A stretch of 64,000 nucleotides of DNA from Fulvivirga imtechensis AK7 (GCF_000331535.1 NZ_AMZN01000029.1:40444-104443); one strand, 5' to 3'. Positions 34,137-43,100 are shown, counted from the stretch's first letter. Notes: generated from the letters alone by a model not told the origin. Made by a program: numbers and translations.

Positions 34137-35351
34137 ATGAATGTATATATTGGTAGTATTTCAAAAAACAAAAGCGAAGCGTCAACTGCTGTGGCACAAC
34201 AAAAAGCAAAAGCAGGGCAATGCACCCCTCAATTGAATGTTGATAACCCTGAAGCTATAGCTCAAAGAAAGTTGATGGAGGTTGTAAACGGCAGTACCCA
34301 GGTACAGCAAATGAAAAAGCTTCAGGAAATAGCCAATAAGAACACTTACAGTCAAAATCAGTCGGTCACTCAGAAAAAGAACAACACGGGCTTGCCCGAT
34401 CATCTAAAGACAGGTATTGAAAATCTTTCAGGGTACTCAATGGATGATGTTAAAGTTCATTACAATTCCGATAAACCCTCCCAATTGCAGGCACATGCTT
34501 ATGCTCAAGGTACTGAGATACATGTTGCTTCCGGGCAGGAAAAACACTTACCTCATGAAGCCTGGCACGTTGTACAACAAAAACAGGGAAGGGTAAAACC
34601 CACAACGCAAATGACGGGTGGAGTTAAAGTAAATGATAACCCAGGGCTGGAAAAGGAGGCTGATGTAATGGGACAGAAGGCTATGAAGATGAAAGCACGA
34701 GATACAAGCGACTTCTTAAATATTAATGAAAATAATATAGCGGATGGGGTTATTCAGGCGAAGTGGACTGAAGAGGAGGAAGGTGAGGCGCAAAAGGTAC
34801 TAGGACCAATTGATGGTCAGGTTGTGGAAGTTCCCGTTGCCAATGTGCTCAACCAGCAAGCATGGATGGGCACAGAAGAAAAGGGGATGGCAAAAATGAT
34901 CCCGAAAGAGTATGGGCGAGGCTTCCTTCAAGGTATAAAAGCAGATAAGGTAATAAAAAGGGCTGCGCAAATAGCCTTAGAGAAAGTTAAAGTAGATCCA
35001 CCACCTGTGGCTTTTAGCACAGATACAGCTACGAGCGGGAATCCGCTGACCGGTGAACTTATCCTTACTGATAGCCACCATACAAAAAATGCTCTAATTC
35101 TGCTTACAGGTGCAGAGACGATGGCAGTAACACACATAGCCAAACCGGATTTAAAAGGGGCGGACACACTGGCCAACATTGCATTGTCCCGTGCTACTAT
35201 CACAGCCAATATGAAGAAAGCCGCATCATACAACGCCAATGAAGGTATGATAGCTTATGATGAAGCCCGACAAGCTATTGAAGAAATGAAAAAGGAAATG
35301 AGTAAAGAAGAAGATAAGCAAGATGAAAAAGTTAAGAAGGAAGATCTATAA
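34137..35351 (+). CDS. DUF4157 (eCIS-core domain) protein with HExxH motif
   Basis: 404 residues, no signal peptide. The central DUF4157 domain (about 84-170) has LPDHLKTGIENLSGYSMDDV, VHYNSDKP, QAHAYAQGTEIHVA, HLPHEAWHVVQQ (H140, E141, H144: HExxH) and LEKEADVMGQKA. DUF4157 proteins are putative metallopeptidase-like proteins found with extracellular contractile injection systems and with polymorphic toxins or effectors. No sheath, tube or baseplate gene is present in this window. The C-terminal ~200 residues are alpha-rich with a Lys/Glu tail and match nothing I recognise; they are the likely variable effector part (inference). Linked to the upstream GAF kinase by 35 nt. Confidence 0.8.
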   Translation: MNVYIGSISKNKSEASTAVAQQKAKAGQCTPQLNVDNPEAIAQRKLMEVVNGSTQVQQMKKLQEIANKNTYSQNQSVTQKKNNTGLPDHLKTGIENLSGYSMDDVKVHYNSDKPSQLQAHAYAQGTEIHVASGQEKHLPHEAWHVVQQKQGRVKPTTQMTGGVKVNDNPGLEKEADVMGQKAMKMKARDTSDFLNINENNIADGVIQAKWTEEEEGEAQKVLGPIDGQVVEVPVANVLNQQAWMGTEEKGMAKMIPKEYGRGFLQGIKADKVIKRAAQIALEKVKVDPPPVAFSTDTATSGNPLTGELILTDSHHTKNALILLTGAETMAVTHIAKPDLKGADTLANIALSRATITANMKKAASYNANEGMIAYDEARQAIEEMKKEMSKEEDKQDEKVKKEDL

Positions 35352-35518
35352 GCTAAAAGGATGAACTCGAAGTCTATACTTTTAACTTCACTTTTGTTAT
35401 TCAATAGTCACCTCCATTTGCCGCTTTAAAAAATTGACTATAGCTCATCTCATCGTCAATAAACTTGTCATTTCTAAAAATTATTCTTGCTAAATTAAAA
35501 TAAAAACAATACTATTGC

Positions 35519-35542
35519 AGTGTATTAGTTAAGTAGTACACT
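35519..35542. promoter_or_regulatory. candidate YtrA-type operator
   Basis: AGTGTA-N12-TACACT, perfect 6-bp arms, ending 12 nt before the ABC ATPase ATG. It closely matches the AGTGTA/TACACT inverted repeat that I recall for YtrA-family GntR repressors, and the operon encodes such a repressor, so autoregulation is likely. The overlap with the leader suggests repression. Confidence 0.75.
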
Positions 35543-35554
35543 AAGATACTTATA

Positions 35555-36394
35555 ATGATCCGGATAGAAAACCTTTCATTTAGCTATAATAAGCGACACC
35601 AACTGTTCGATCAACTGAGCATAACGATGCCGCTGGGAAATATTTATGGCTTGCTAGGCAAGAATGGAGCTGGAAAGACTTCTTTGCTGAAGCTCATTTC
35701 AGGGCTATTGTTTCCAAACGGGGGAACATTGGATGTGGCAGGTTTTCAGCCTAAGGACCGGTTCCCGCAATACCTGAGAGAGATTTATCTGGTAAGTGAA
35801 GAGTTCCATCTACCGTCAATGTACCTGGAGCGATATGTTCAACTCTACAGCCCGTTTTATCCACGTTTCGATTATGCGCTGTTGCAGGAATATTTGCATG
35901 AATTCAATATTACCGGAGGGCAGAAGCTTTCGGAGATGTCATACGGACAAAAGAAAAAATTTCTTTTGTCGTTTGGTCTGGCTACAGACTGCAAACTGTT
36001 GATCCTTGATGAACCTACCAATGGTCTGGATATTCCTTCCAAAAGTCAATTTAGAAAAGTGGTGGCCAATGCTATTCATGAGGAGCGGAGTTTTATTATC
36101 TCTACCCACCAGGCCAGGGATATGGAAAACCTGATCGATCCTGTCATTATTCTCGATGAGGGTGAGATTGTTTTTTTTCAGAATTATGTACAAATATCAA
36201 AAAAGTTGAGGGTGAGCAAGCAAAAGGAACTGCCAGACAACGATGCTTTGGTCTATTCTGAGTCTTCTCTGGGTGGCTATACGGTGGTATCCGAAAACAC
36301 TACCAGGGAGGAGACTAATATGAATCTTGAGATACTCTTCAATGCTGTGGTGAGTAACAAGAGAAAGATCTATGAAATATTCAAAAGTGAGTAA
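35555..36394 (+). CDS. ABC transporter ATP-binding protein (YtrB-like)
   Basis: 279 residues. Walker A GKNGAGKT (35-42), signature-like LSEMSYGQKKKF (about 125-136; YGQ in place of SGGQ), Walker B LLILDEPTNGLD (about 148-160) and the H-loop STHQ. A C-terminal extension of about 60 residues follows. It pairs with the next gene (membrane subunit, 4 nt apart) and the GntR gene, as in ytr-type operons that respond to cell-envelope stress. Substrate unknown. Confidence 0.9.
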   Translation: MIRIENLSFSYNKRHQLFDQLSITMPLGNIYGLLGKNGAGKTSLLKLISGLLFPNGGTLDVAGFQPKDRFPQYLREIYLVSEEFHLPSMYLERYVQLYSPFYPRFDYALLQEYLHEFNITGGQKLSEMSYGQKKKFLLSFGLATDCKLLILDEPTNGLDIPSKSQFRKVVANAIHEERSFIISTHQARDMENLIDPVIILDEGEIVFFQNYVQISKKLRVSKQKELPDNDALVYSESSLGGYTVVSENTTREETNMNLEILFNAVVSNKRKIYEIFKSE

Positions 36395-36398
36395 GTAA

Positions 36399-37154
36399 AT
36401 GAGTCGCTACTTCGACATATCAAGATTTTGGCTGTTACTGAAGTTAGAAGTATTCAGGAGCAGAAAAGGTATACTGATGACATTTGTGATTGTATTTGGT
36501 ATGCTGTTCTTCATCGGCTTGCTGCTGGATATCGCTGTTGACTCGCACAAGCGACTTTATGAACATACTGAAAATTATATCTTCAGTTTGCTCGCGGGGG
36601 GATTTGTGCTGAGTAGTTTGGCGTTTAATGATCTGGGTAACTCTTTGAAGCGTTACCATTACCTTACGTTGCCCGCATCTACACTTGAAAAGTTTGTTTG
36701 TATGTGGCTTTTGACTTCAGTAGGATGGATGGGGCTATTTACCCTTACCTATTTTATATATGCTTTAATAGCTAACCCCATTGGCGAATTACTTTTTGCT
36801 GGTGTGGCATTCGAACCGTTCAATCCGCTTGACGATTTTGCTGTCAATACAATGAAATACTATTTTATCCTCCATGGCATTTTCCTGGTTGGGGCTACAC
36901 ATTTTAAGGGATATGTCCTTCCTAAGACACTTTTTGTATTGGTCCTTTTCGGAGCAGCGATAGGCACACTTGCTTATTTTATTTTAAAAGGAGTATTCTT
37001 ATCTGATCATGAGTGTCTGGGTTATGAGTGTGAGCTTCTTGATGAAATTGTGGCGCACAGATTTTGGATGATCATTAAGTGGGTGTTTTTGTGGGTACTG
37101 GCGCCATTTTGTTGGGTAACAGCTTATATAGGATTAAAAGAGCAGGAGGCATAG
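36399..37154 (+). CDS. ABC transporter membrane subunit
   Basis: 251 residues with about six predicted membrane helices (for example GILMTFVIVFGMLFFIGLLL, YIFSLLAGGFVLSSLAF, FVCMWLLTSVGWMGLFTLTY). No recognised domain signature beyond the pattern of ABC-2-like permeases. It sits between the ATPase (4 nt) and the GntR gene (1 nt), so it is the partner permease by context. Confidence 0.75.
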   Translation: MSRYFDISRFWLLLKLEVFRSRKGILMTFVIVFGMLFFIGLLLDIAVDSHKRLYEHTENYIFSLLAGGFVLSSLAFNDLGNSLKRYHYLTLPASTLEKFVCMWLLTSVGWMGLFTLTYFIYALIANPIGELLFAGVAFEPFNPLDDFAVNTMKYYFILHGIFLVGATHFKGYVLPKTLFVLVLFGAAIGTLAYFILKGVFLSDHECLGYECELLDEIVAHRFWMIIKWVFLWVLAPFCWVTAYIGLKEQEA

Positions 37155-37155
37155 C

Positions 37156-37524
37156 ATGGAATTCAGAGACGATCAGGCTATCTATTTGCAAATAGCTGAC
37201 CTCTTTTGCGAGAATATATTACTCGAAAAGTGGCATCCTGGAGATCGTATACCTTCAGTAAGAGAAACAGCAGTAAACATGGAAGTAAACCCAAATACGG
37301 TGATGAGAACATTTAACTATCTGCAGGAAAAGAGCATCATATTCAACAAAAGAGGGATTGGATATTTTGTTTCTGAAGACGGCCTTCAGAAAACAAAGGC
37401 GCTAAAGAAGGAGGATTTTATCACCCAGGAATTGCCCAGGTTTTTTAAAGCCATGAACCTGCTTAACCTGACAATTGAAGATGTTACAACGTATTATGAA
37501 AAGTACAAACACGAGGATCAATAG
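37156..37524 (+). CDS. GntR family regulator, YtrA subfamily
   Basis: 122 residues. The GntR winged HTH is at about 8-75 (AIYLQIADLFCENIL, WHPGDRIPSVRETAVNMEVNPNTVMRTFNYL), with only a short helical C-terminus. That size is typical of the YtrA subfamily, which represses its own ABC-transporter operon. The candidate operator lies in front of the first gene of this operon. It is separated from the permease gene by 1 nt. Confidence 0.9.
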   Translation: MEFRDDQAIYLQIADLFCENILLEKWHPGDRIPSVRETAVNMEVNPNTVMRTFNYLQEKSIIFNKRGIGYFVSEDGLQKTKALKKEDFITQELPRFFKAMNLLNLTIEDVTTYYEKYKHEDQ

Positions 37525-37530
37525 TAGATA

Positions 37531-38061
37531 ATGAAAACAAGTACTAAAATAGTGATAACCGCTGTAGGAGTTATTATCGCCCTGTTGGTTGCCAGCATGG
37601 TGCTGTGGAGGAATCATTTGGAAACCTTTTTGATTCAGGCTGAGGCTGCCAACAATTATAAGGCCGTACCAGTGGAATATTTTGAAAAACTCAATTTTTC
37701 AGCCAATTGGGATGTGAAGATAAGGCAAGGTAAGGTGTATAAGGTAGAGGTGGCTAATGAAAACGGAGGGTTTGAAAAAACAGTGATCGAAAATAGTGCC
37801 GGGACCCTGCACTTTAAAAAGAATTCCACCACAGCAAATGATAATAGTATTAAGGTCAAAATAACGGCTCCCGCGTTAAGAGCTATAAAAACTATGGGAA
37901 GTACCAAGATTGAAATGAAGAATTTCAATACTGATTCTCTGGATGTCGCCCTGCAGCATGGCGATTACTTCAGGGGAATAGATAATGTTTTTAAGTATGT
38001 TTCTTTTCAATCATCAGGAACTGTCAATATTGAGGTTTATGATGACCCAAATATTAACTGA
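37531..38061 (+). CDS. GIN-domain (DUF2807) protein with N-terminal membrane anchor
   Basis: 176 residues. An N-terminal hydrophobic segment (about 7-26) is either a signal anchor or an uncleaved signal. A single GIN domain (putative auto-transporter adhesin head) follows: beta-helix-like strands with FEKLNFSANWDVKIRQG, LHFKKN, IKVKITAPALRAIKTMGSTKIEM. It starts 6 nt after the GntR gene, so it belongs to the ABC operon. Proteins of this kind often travel with envelope-stress or GntR/ABC modules in Bacteroidota; role unknown. Confidence 0.75.
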   Translation: MKTSTKIVITAVGVIIALLVASMVLWRNHLETFLIQAEAANNYKAVPVEYFEKLNFSANWDVKIRQGKVYKVEVANENGGFEKTVIENSAGTLHFKKNSTTANDNSIKVKITAPALRAIKTMGSTKIEMKNFNTDSLDVALQHGDYFRGIDNVFKYVSFQSSGTVNIEVYDDPNIN

Positions 38062-38221
38062 TAACAGTTTTGGCTAATGATCCTGAAATTCCTAAAAGTG
38101 TATCGTGGTCAGGTCACAAAGAAAGGAAGGAAAATGGTGAATGAGTTTTCTTTTTCAATACTCCAAGCCAGCATCTCAAAGCTAACAAATATGAAATCCA
38201 ATAACAACAACACAACTCAAA

Positions 38222-40654
38222 ATGAAACAACTAACAGTAATTGCCATGGTAGTCCTATGGGCTACCACGGCTTTTGGTCAAAAGCTCACCCAGACAGTAC
38301 GGGGAGTTATCACTGACAGAGACAGTAAATCACCGTTAATAGGTGCCACCGTAGTGGTGCAGGGATCAGATCCTCTCATTGGGGCCATAACCGATGAAAA
38401 CGGTACGTTCAGATTAGTATATGTGCCGTTGGGCAGGATTTCACTCCAACTATCTTATGTTGGCTACGAGCCTGAGATCATTTCCAATGTAATTGTGAAT
38501 TCAGGTAAAGAGGTAGTTCTGGCCCTGAGTATGGAAGAGTCCGCCGTTAAAATGGATGAGATAGTGGTCACTGCCGTCAGAAACAAGGGAGAGGCCGTTA
38601 ACGACATGGCGCTTGTCAGCGCACGCTCTATTTCTGCCGAAGAAACCAACCGCTATGCCGGGGGCTTCAATGATCCCTCTCGTATCATGTCTAATTTTGC
38701 GGGTATTACCAGCACTCAGGATGGCAGCAACGATATTATTGTGCGGGGAAATTCACCCAAGTATGTACAATGGCGCCTGGAAGGTGTTCAGATCACCAAC
38801 CCCAATCATTTTGCAGATCAGAGTGCGGTTGGCGGGGCAATAAGTACACTTAACAACAACTTGCTGGCTACCTCTGATTTTTATACCGGAGCTTTTTCAC
38901 CCGAATTTGGTGATGTACTATCAGGCGTTTATGATGTAAGACTACGGGCCGGCAATAACGAGAAATTCGAATCGGTATTTGGCTTCGGACTTTTGGGAAC
39001 CGACCTCACGCTGGAAGGACCGTTGAAGAAGGGATATGGAGGCTCATACCTCGTCAATTACCGGTACTCTACCGCCACTATTATTAAAGACCTTGGGCTG
39101 GTGGACATCAATGGAGTACCCAAATTTCAGGATGCCGCCTTCAAGATAGTACTGCCAACGGAAAAGCTGGGATCTTTTTCCCTCTTCGGCCTGAGTGGGT
39201 TGAGTAGCTTTCTTATAGAAGATGTAACGCCCGTTAACTGGGAAACTCCGGGTGACAGATTTATGCGTGAAGATATTGAAGAAGACTATAAAAAAGGCGC
39301 TCACTTGCTTAACCTGGGTATCGATCATATTGCTACCATTAATAACAACAGCTTTATCAATACTACTATCGCCTATTCAAACGAAGGAATAAATGATGAT
39401 GTTTTTGAATCTCAGATCGAGAAAATATATGATGATGAGGGGAATTTGATAGGCGAATCAGTAGCAGATAAAAGGCTGAACCTTAAAAGCAGGCTGGCAA
39501 AAACTACTTACCGAGGGGCCATTACCTACCATAATAAGATCAATGCCAGGAATAAGTTCCAATTGGGTACCACATATGCTTACTTTGATTATAATTATGA
39601 ACAAAGCCGTCTTCGTGATGACGCCAGCAGCAGATTTACACTTCTTGATTTCAATGACGGGGTAAGTACTATCAGGAATTTTATTAGCTGGAAATACCGT
39701 GTAAGTGGAGATATTGCTATTGTAGCGGGCTTTCACAACATGAATGTTTTGCTGAACAATAAGAGCACATTAGAACCTAGGGTTGCTCTAAACTGGCAGA
39801 TGAGCAATACTAGTTCGGTGCATTTCGGATACGGAAAACATAGCAACATGGAGAGTATCCATAATTATTTTGCTCAGGTGGAGCATGAAGACGGAAGCAT
39901 AACCAAACCCAACAAAGATCTTGGGTTGTTAAAGGCTAATCATTATGTAGTAGGCTATGAAAAGCGTATGGGGAGGAACCTGCGAGCAAAAGTAGAAGCT
40001 TATTACCAGGGGTTGTACGATATACCGGTTGAAAACAGTGATACCAGCTATTATTCTACTATCAATGAAGGCCTCGAATTCAGGTATATTGATCTGGTGA
40101 ATAAAGGAACAGGCAAAAATTATGGTATTGAAGTCACTTTGGAGAAGTTTTTCGATAACCAATACTATTATCTCATCAACGGATCATTGTATGAATCGAA
40201 GTATACAGCGCTGGATGGTGTTGAGCGGAATACCCAATATAATGGCAACTACTTGCTGAATATATTGTTCGGCAAAGAGTTTACACGGCTTGGTAAAAAA
40301 AGGAATCAAACGTTGGGGCTGAATGGTAAAGTGTTTTTTGGCGGGGGTAAAAAGATCATTCCGCTGCTGAGGGATGAAAACGGACACCTGGCTGTTGACC
40401 CTCAAAATAACAGGTATTGGGACTATGAAAAGGCTTATGAGCACGACCTTGAGGATGTGTATGCGGTCATAATATCGGCCAGCTACAAGTGGAACAGACC
40501 CAAAGCCACTCACGAGCTCTTCCTTAATCTTGACAATATTACCGATCATAAAGGAAGGCTGTCTGAATTTTATGACGCAAGTGAACCTGGTTCGGTGGGT
40601 TATGTAACTCAATTTGGATTTTTTCCTAACCTGATGTACCGGGTTTATTTTTAA
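38222..40654 (+). CDS. TonB-dependent receptor with carboxypeptidase-regulatory-like domain
   Basis: 810 residues. Signal peptide about 1-20 (ending AFGQ). CarboxypepD_reg-like domain at about 25-110 (GVITDRDSKSPLIGATVVV, LSYVGYEP), plug domain at about 118-235, then a beta-barrel ending in aromatic residues (MYRVYF) as outer-membrane barrels do. It is of the non-SusC type: no SusD gene follows. It imports an unknown ligand with TonB energy. 160 nt after the GIN-domain gene; whether it shares that operon is unclear. Confidence 0.9.
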   Translation: MKQLTVIAMVVLWATTAFGQKLTQTVRGVITDRDSKSPLIGATVVVQGSDPLIGAITDENGTFRLVYVPLGRISLQLSYVGYEPEIISNVIVNSGKEVVLALSMEESAVKMDEIVVTAVRNKGEAVNDMALVSARSISAEETNRYAGGFNDPSRIMSNFAGITSTQDGSNDIIVRGNSPKYVQWRLEGVQITNPNHFADQSAVGGAISTLNNNLLATSDFYTGAFSPEFGDVLSGVYDVRLRAGNNEKFESVFGFGLLGTDLTLEGPLKKGYGGSYLVNYRYSTATIIKDLGLVDINGVPKFQDAAFKIVLPTEKLGSFSLFGLSGLSSFLIEDVTPVNWETPGDRFMREDIEEDYKKGAHLLNLGIDHIATINNNSFINTTIAYSNEGINDDVFESQIEKIYDDEGNLIGESVADKRLNLKSRLAKTTYRGAITYHNKINARNKFQLGTTYAYFDYNYEQSRLRDDASSRFTLLDFNDGVSTIRNFISWKYRVSGDIAIVAGFHNMNVLLNNKSTLEPRVALNWQMSNTSSVHFGYGKHSNMESIHNYFAQVEHEDGSITKPNKDLGLLKANHYVVGYEKRMGRNLRAKVEAYYQGLYDIPVENSDTSYYSTINEGLEFRYIDLVNKGTGKNYGIEVTLEKFFDNQYYYLINGSLYESKYTALDGVERNTQYNGNYLLNILFGKEFTRLGKKRNQTLGLNGKVFFGGGKKIIPLLRDENGHLAVDPQNNRYWDYEKAYEHDLEDVYAVIISASYKWNRPKATHELFLNLDNITDHKGRLSEFYDASEPGSVGYVTQFGFFPNLMYRVYF

Positions 40655-40855
40655 ATGAAAAAAAATAGCCGGCAGTAGGCAAAAGCAGCAGGCAAAAGGT
40701 GAGTCGTGAGTAAAAAATGCCAAGCCAATTGTGGTATAGCCGTGGGAAAGTAGTGGCAAAAATGCTGTGAGTAATAGTCGAAAGTCTTTAGGGATGCACT
40801 CCCGATTTCGATCTTCGAGCTATCTCAAAACTAATCATAAACATATGGAAATATT
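40655..40855. other. intergenic low-complexity DNA
   Basis: Contains GCAGTAGGCAAAAGCAGCAGGCAAAAGG (imperfect direct repeat), GTGAGTCGTGAG and CGATTTCGATCTTCGAG, the last related to strings at 14.8 and 19.7 kb. No gene. Confidence 0.4.
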
Positions 40856-41038
40856 ATGGAACAAAAACTAAAATATCGCCCGTCCCCGGACTGTATTTAT
40901 TTCCTGGGTATGATCGGAGCTGCCTTTTACTTTGTAGGGCATGCCTCTGGCTTTTGGATGAGCGTTTTAGGTCTGCTAAAAGCGATAGTTTGGCCCGCCT
41001 TTCTGGTCTATGAAGCTTTTGACAGATTGGGTATTTAG
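40856..41038 (+). CDS. small membrane protein, unknown function
   Basis: 60 residues with one or two hydrophobic segments (IYFLGMIGAAFYFVGHASGF, WMSVLGLLKAIVWPAFLVYEAF). The amphipathic end WPAFLVYEAFDRL is typical of small conserved membrane proteins of Bacteroidota. ATG start; 25 nt before the DUF4386 gene, so possibly co-transcribed. Reality is supported by composition and position only. Confidence 0.6.
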   Translation: MEQKLKYRPSPDCIYFLGMIGAAFYFVGHASGFWMSVLGLLKAIVWPAFLVYEAFDRLGI

Positions 41039-41063
41039 CCAGTTAATTTAAACAGCAATTAAA

Positions 41064-41786
41064 ATGAAAGTTACTAAGAAAACAGCGAGAATTGCAGGAG
41101 TGCTATATTTTATAGTGGTGATCACCGGTATCTTCAGTCTTATGTATGTGCCTGGCCAGCTTATCGTATGGGAAGATCCTGCTGCCACAGTTGGCAATAT
41201 AAGGTCTTCAGAATGGCTCTTCCGGTTGGGTGCAGTAAGCAGTTTAGTTTGTTATACTGCCTTTTTATTACTTCCCCTGGTGTTATACCAGCTCTTTCGT
41301 GAGGTAGATAAAACTCACGCATCAATGATGGTTGTTTTTGTAGTGGTCAGTGTCCCCATCTCATTTGTCAGCATACTTTTTCAGTTCAACGTACTATCTC
41401 TTTTAAGTGAGGCAGACTATCTCAGTGTCTTGGATGCGGAGCAGTTGCAGGCACAGGTAATGCTGGCTCTTCAATACCATAGCAACGGGTTGTTGGTAAG
41501 TCAGGTATTCTGGGCGCTTTGGCTATTTCCTTTTGGCTATTTGGTCTACAGATCAGGGTATTTACCTAAAATATTGGGCGTATTTCTAATGATCGGTTGT
41601 TGCGGGTATCTGGTCGACTTTTTGGCATACTCCATATATCCTCCGTATGGTAATACGAATATTTCAACGATCCTTACCCTGCCTGCTACAATTGGCGAAC
41701 TGACTATTTGTTTATGGCTTTTGATCAGGGGGATAAAGGACCGACCTCCAATGGCAACCGCGGCTATCGACTATTTAAGACATTAA
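41064..41786 (+). CDS. DUF4386 domain-containing membrane protein
   Basis: 240 residues with about six predicted membrane helices. It opens with the family pattern KKTARIAGVLYFIVVITGIFS and has LPLVLYQLFREVDK, FWALWLFPFGYLVYRSGYLPKILGVFLMIGC and the YLVDFLAY helix. DUF4386 has no known biochemical role. It is followed after 10 nt by an MDR-family oxidoreductase gene, a pairing often seen in Bacteroidota and Firmicutes. Confidence 0.85.
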   Translation: MKVTKKTARIAGVLYFIVVITGIFSLMYVPGQLIVWEDPAATVGNIRSSEWLFRLGAVSSLVCYTAFLLLPLVLYQLFREVDKTHASMMVVFVVVSVPISFVSILFQFNVLSLLSEADYLSVLDAEQLQAQVMLALQYHSNGLLVSQVFWALWLFPFGYLVYRSGYLPKILGVFLMIGCCGYLVDFLAYSIYPPYGNTNISTILTLPATIGELTICLWLLIRGIKDRPPMATAAIDYLRH

Positions 41787-41796
41787 ATGATATAAA

Positions 41797-42756
41797 ATGA
41801 AGACTGTTGTATTAACAAAATATGGATCATCGGATAAGCTTCGGATCAAGGAAGTGGAAAAACCTGTGCCGGCCGATGATGAGGTACTGGTAAAAATTCA
41901 CGCAACGTCTATTAATGCCGCAGATATGCACATCATGAATGGCATGGGGCGATTCCTGGGTTTTGGTTTTCTAAAACCTAAAAAGACGCTCGGAGCCGAC
42001 ATTGCAGGTAGGGTGGAAGCAGCAGGGAGGCAGGTCAGTCTTTTTCAACCGGGCGATGAGGTGTATGGAGACCTGTCAGGATGTGGTTTCGGAGGATTTG
42101 CCGAATATGTTTGTGTCCCGGAGAAAGTGCTGGCAGCTAAACCTGCCAATGTTTCCTTTCAACAAGCTGCTGCCGTACCCCTTGCGGCTATTACAGCATT
42201 GAAGGGTCTTCGCGATAAAGGGAGGATTCGGGCCGGACATCAGGTGTTGATCAATGGGGCCTCCGGGGGCGTAGGCACGTATGCAGTACAATTGGCCAAA
42301 TATTTTGGAGCTGAAGTAACGGCCGTATGTAGCACGGGAAAAATGGAGATGGTCCAGGCGCTGGGAGCAGACCACGTTATCGACTATACAAAAGAGGACA
42401 TTGCCCAAACGGATAGGCGGTACGATTTGATACTGGCTATAAACGGTTATCACCCCATCACTAAATACAAACGTATGCTGAAAGGAACGGGCGTTTATGT
42501 GTGTATTGGTGGTGAGAAAACACAGATGTTCGAGACTTTCTTTCTGGCACCGGTCATATCTGGAAGAAACGGCAGGAAGATGTGTGTACTACTGGCAAAA
42601 CCTGACCGGGAATCGTTAAGCTTCTTAAGCGAACTTCTCGAGACTGGAAAGTTGAAGCCGGTTATGGACCGGAAATATAGTCTGGATCAAATTTCTGATG
42701 CATTTAAATACTTCTGTGAAGGGCATAGCCGGGGAAAGGTAGTGATAGAGATATAA
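41797..42756 (+). CDS. NAD(P)-dependent MDR/quinone-oxidoreductase-like dehydrogenase
   Basis: 319 residues, zinc-free medium-chain dehydrogenase. GroES-like N-terminal domain (about 1-125), Rossmann motif INGASGGVGTYAVQLAKYFGAEV (about 150-170), LGADHVIDYTKED, and a C-terminal GKLKPVMDRKYSLDQI block. The usual catalytic-zinc Cys/His set is absent. It probably reduces quinones or enones with NADPH; substrate unknown. A paralog of the gene at 43.1 kb, from which it is separated by a broken small gene. Confidence 0.88.
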   Translation: MKTVVLTKYGSSDKLRIKEVEKPVPADDEVLVKIHATSINAADMHIMNGMGRFLGFGFLKPKKTLGADIAGRVEAAGRQVSLFQPGDEVYGDLSGCGFGGFAEYVCVPEKVLAAKPANVSFQQAAAVPLAAITALKGLRDKGRIRAGHQVLINGASGGVGTYAVQLAKYFGAEVTAVCSTGKMEMVQALGADHVIDYTKEDIAQTDRRYDLILAINGYHPITKYKRMLKGTGVYVCIGGEKTQMFETFFLAPVISGRNGRKMCVLLAKPDRESLSFLSELLETGKLKPVMDRKYSLDQISDAFKYFCEGHSRGKVVIEI

Positions 42757-42878
42757 AAGGAGTCGAAAATGCCCCTGGGGGAGACATATGCATAGATTTT
42801 GCAGGGCAATCACGACCTTAACTAAAGTGCGTGGGGATAAGAAACAGGTTGACCATATTTATGTCAAATAGAGAAAAA

Positions 42879-43097
42879 ATGTAGGTACTAATATTTAGAA
42901 CGGATATAAAAACAAAGAAAAAGGTAAAAGCATTGGGGCCTGTATTTAACCACCACCCCCTGATTGACGGATGGTCGGTAGATACTGCTGATATTGACAA
43001 TGTGTTAAGAATTGAAACCAATGGAGAGTTGAAAGAAACGGATATCATTAACCTGATCAAAAAATATGGTTACTATATTGAAGCTTTGCCGGATTGA
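42879..43097 (+). pseudogene. small HMA-like protein gene with stop at codon 2
   Basis: From 42885 to the TGA at 43095 an open frame of 70 codons encodes VLIFRTDIKTKKKVKALG, then DGWSVDTADIDNVLRIE, then EKx-like helix and IKKYGYYIEAL. This matches a small ferredoxin-fold (HMA-like, without the CxxC) protein common in Bacteroidota. The expected start ATG (42879) is directly followed in frame by TAG (42882-42884). A homolog would be expected to have Met-Lys/Arg-Val here, so one base change (for example AAG to TAG) explains the stop. The only later in-frame NTG start (TTG 42933) would remove the first strand. Ends 3 nt before the next MDR gene. Confidence 0.65.
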
Positions 43098-43100
43098 CCC

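Noticed and set aside
34137..35351. A local extracellular contractile injection system
   Set aside because: Only the DUF4157 protein is present. The neighbours are a kinase and an ABC operon, with no sheath, tube, baseplate or AAA+ gene.
38077..38316. 79-codon open frame before the TonB-dependent receptor
   Set aside because: Its 3' part is out of frame with the receptor's signal peptide coding region and the protein looks like random translation. A very short leader peptide cannot be excluded.
42818..43060. Minus-strand 80-codon open frame
   Set aside because: It overlaps the plus-strand HMA-like frame, whose protein pattern is recognisable and better supported.
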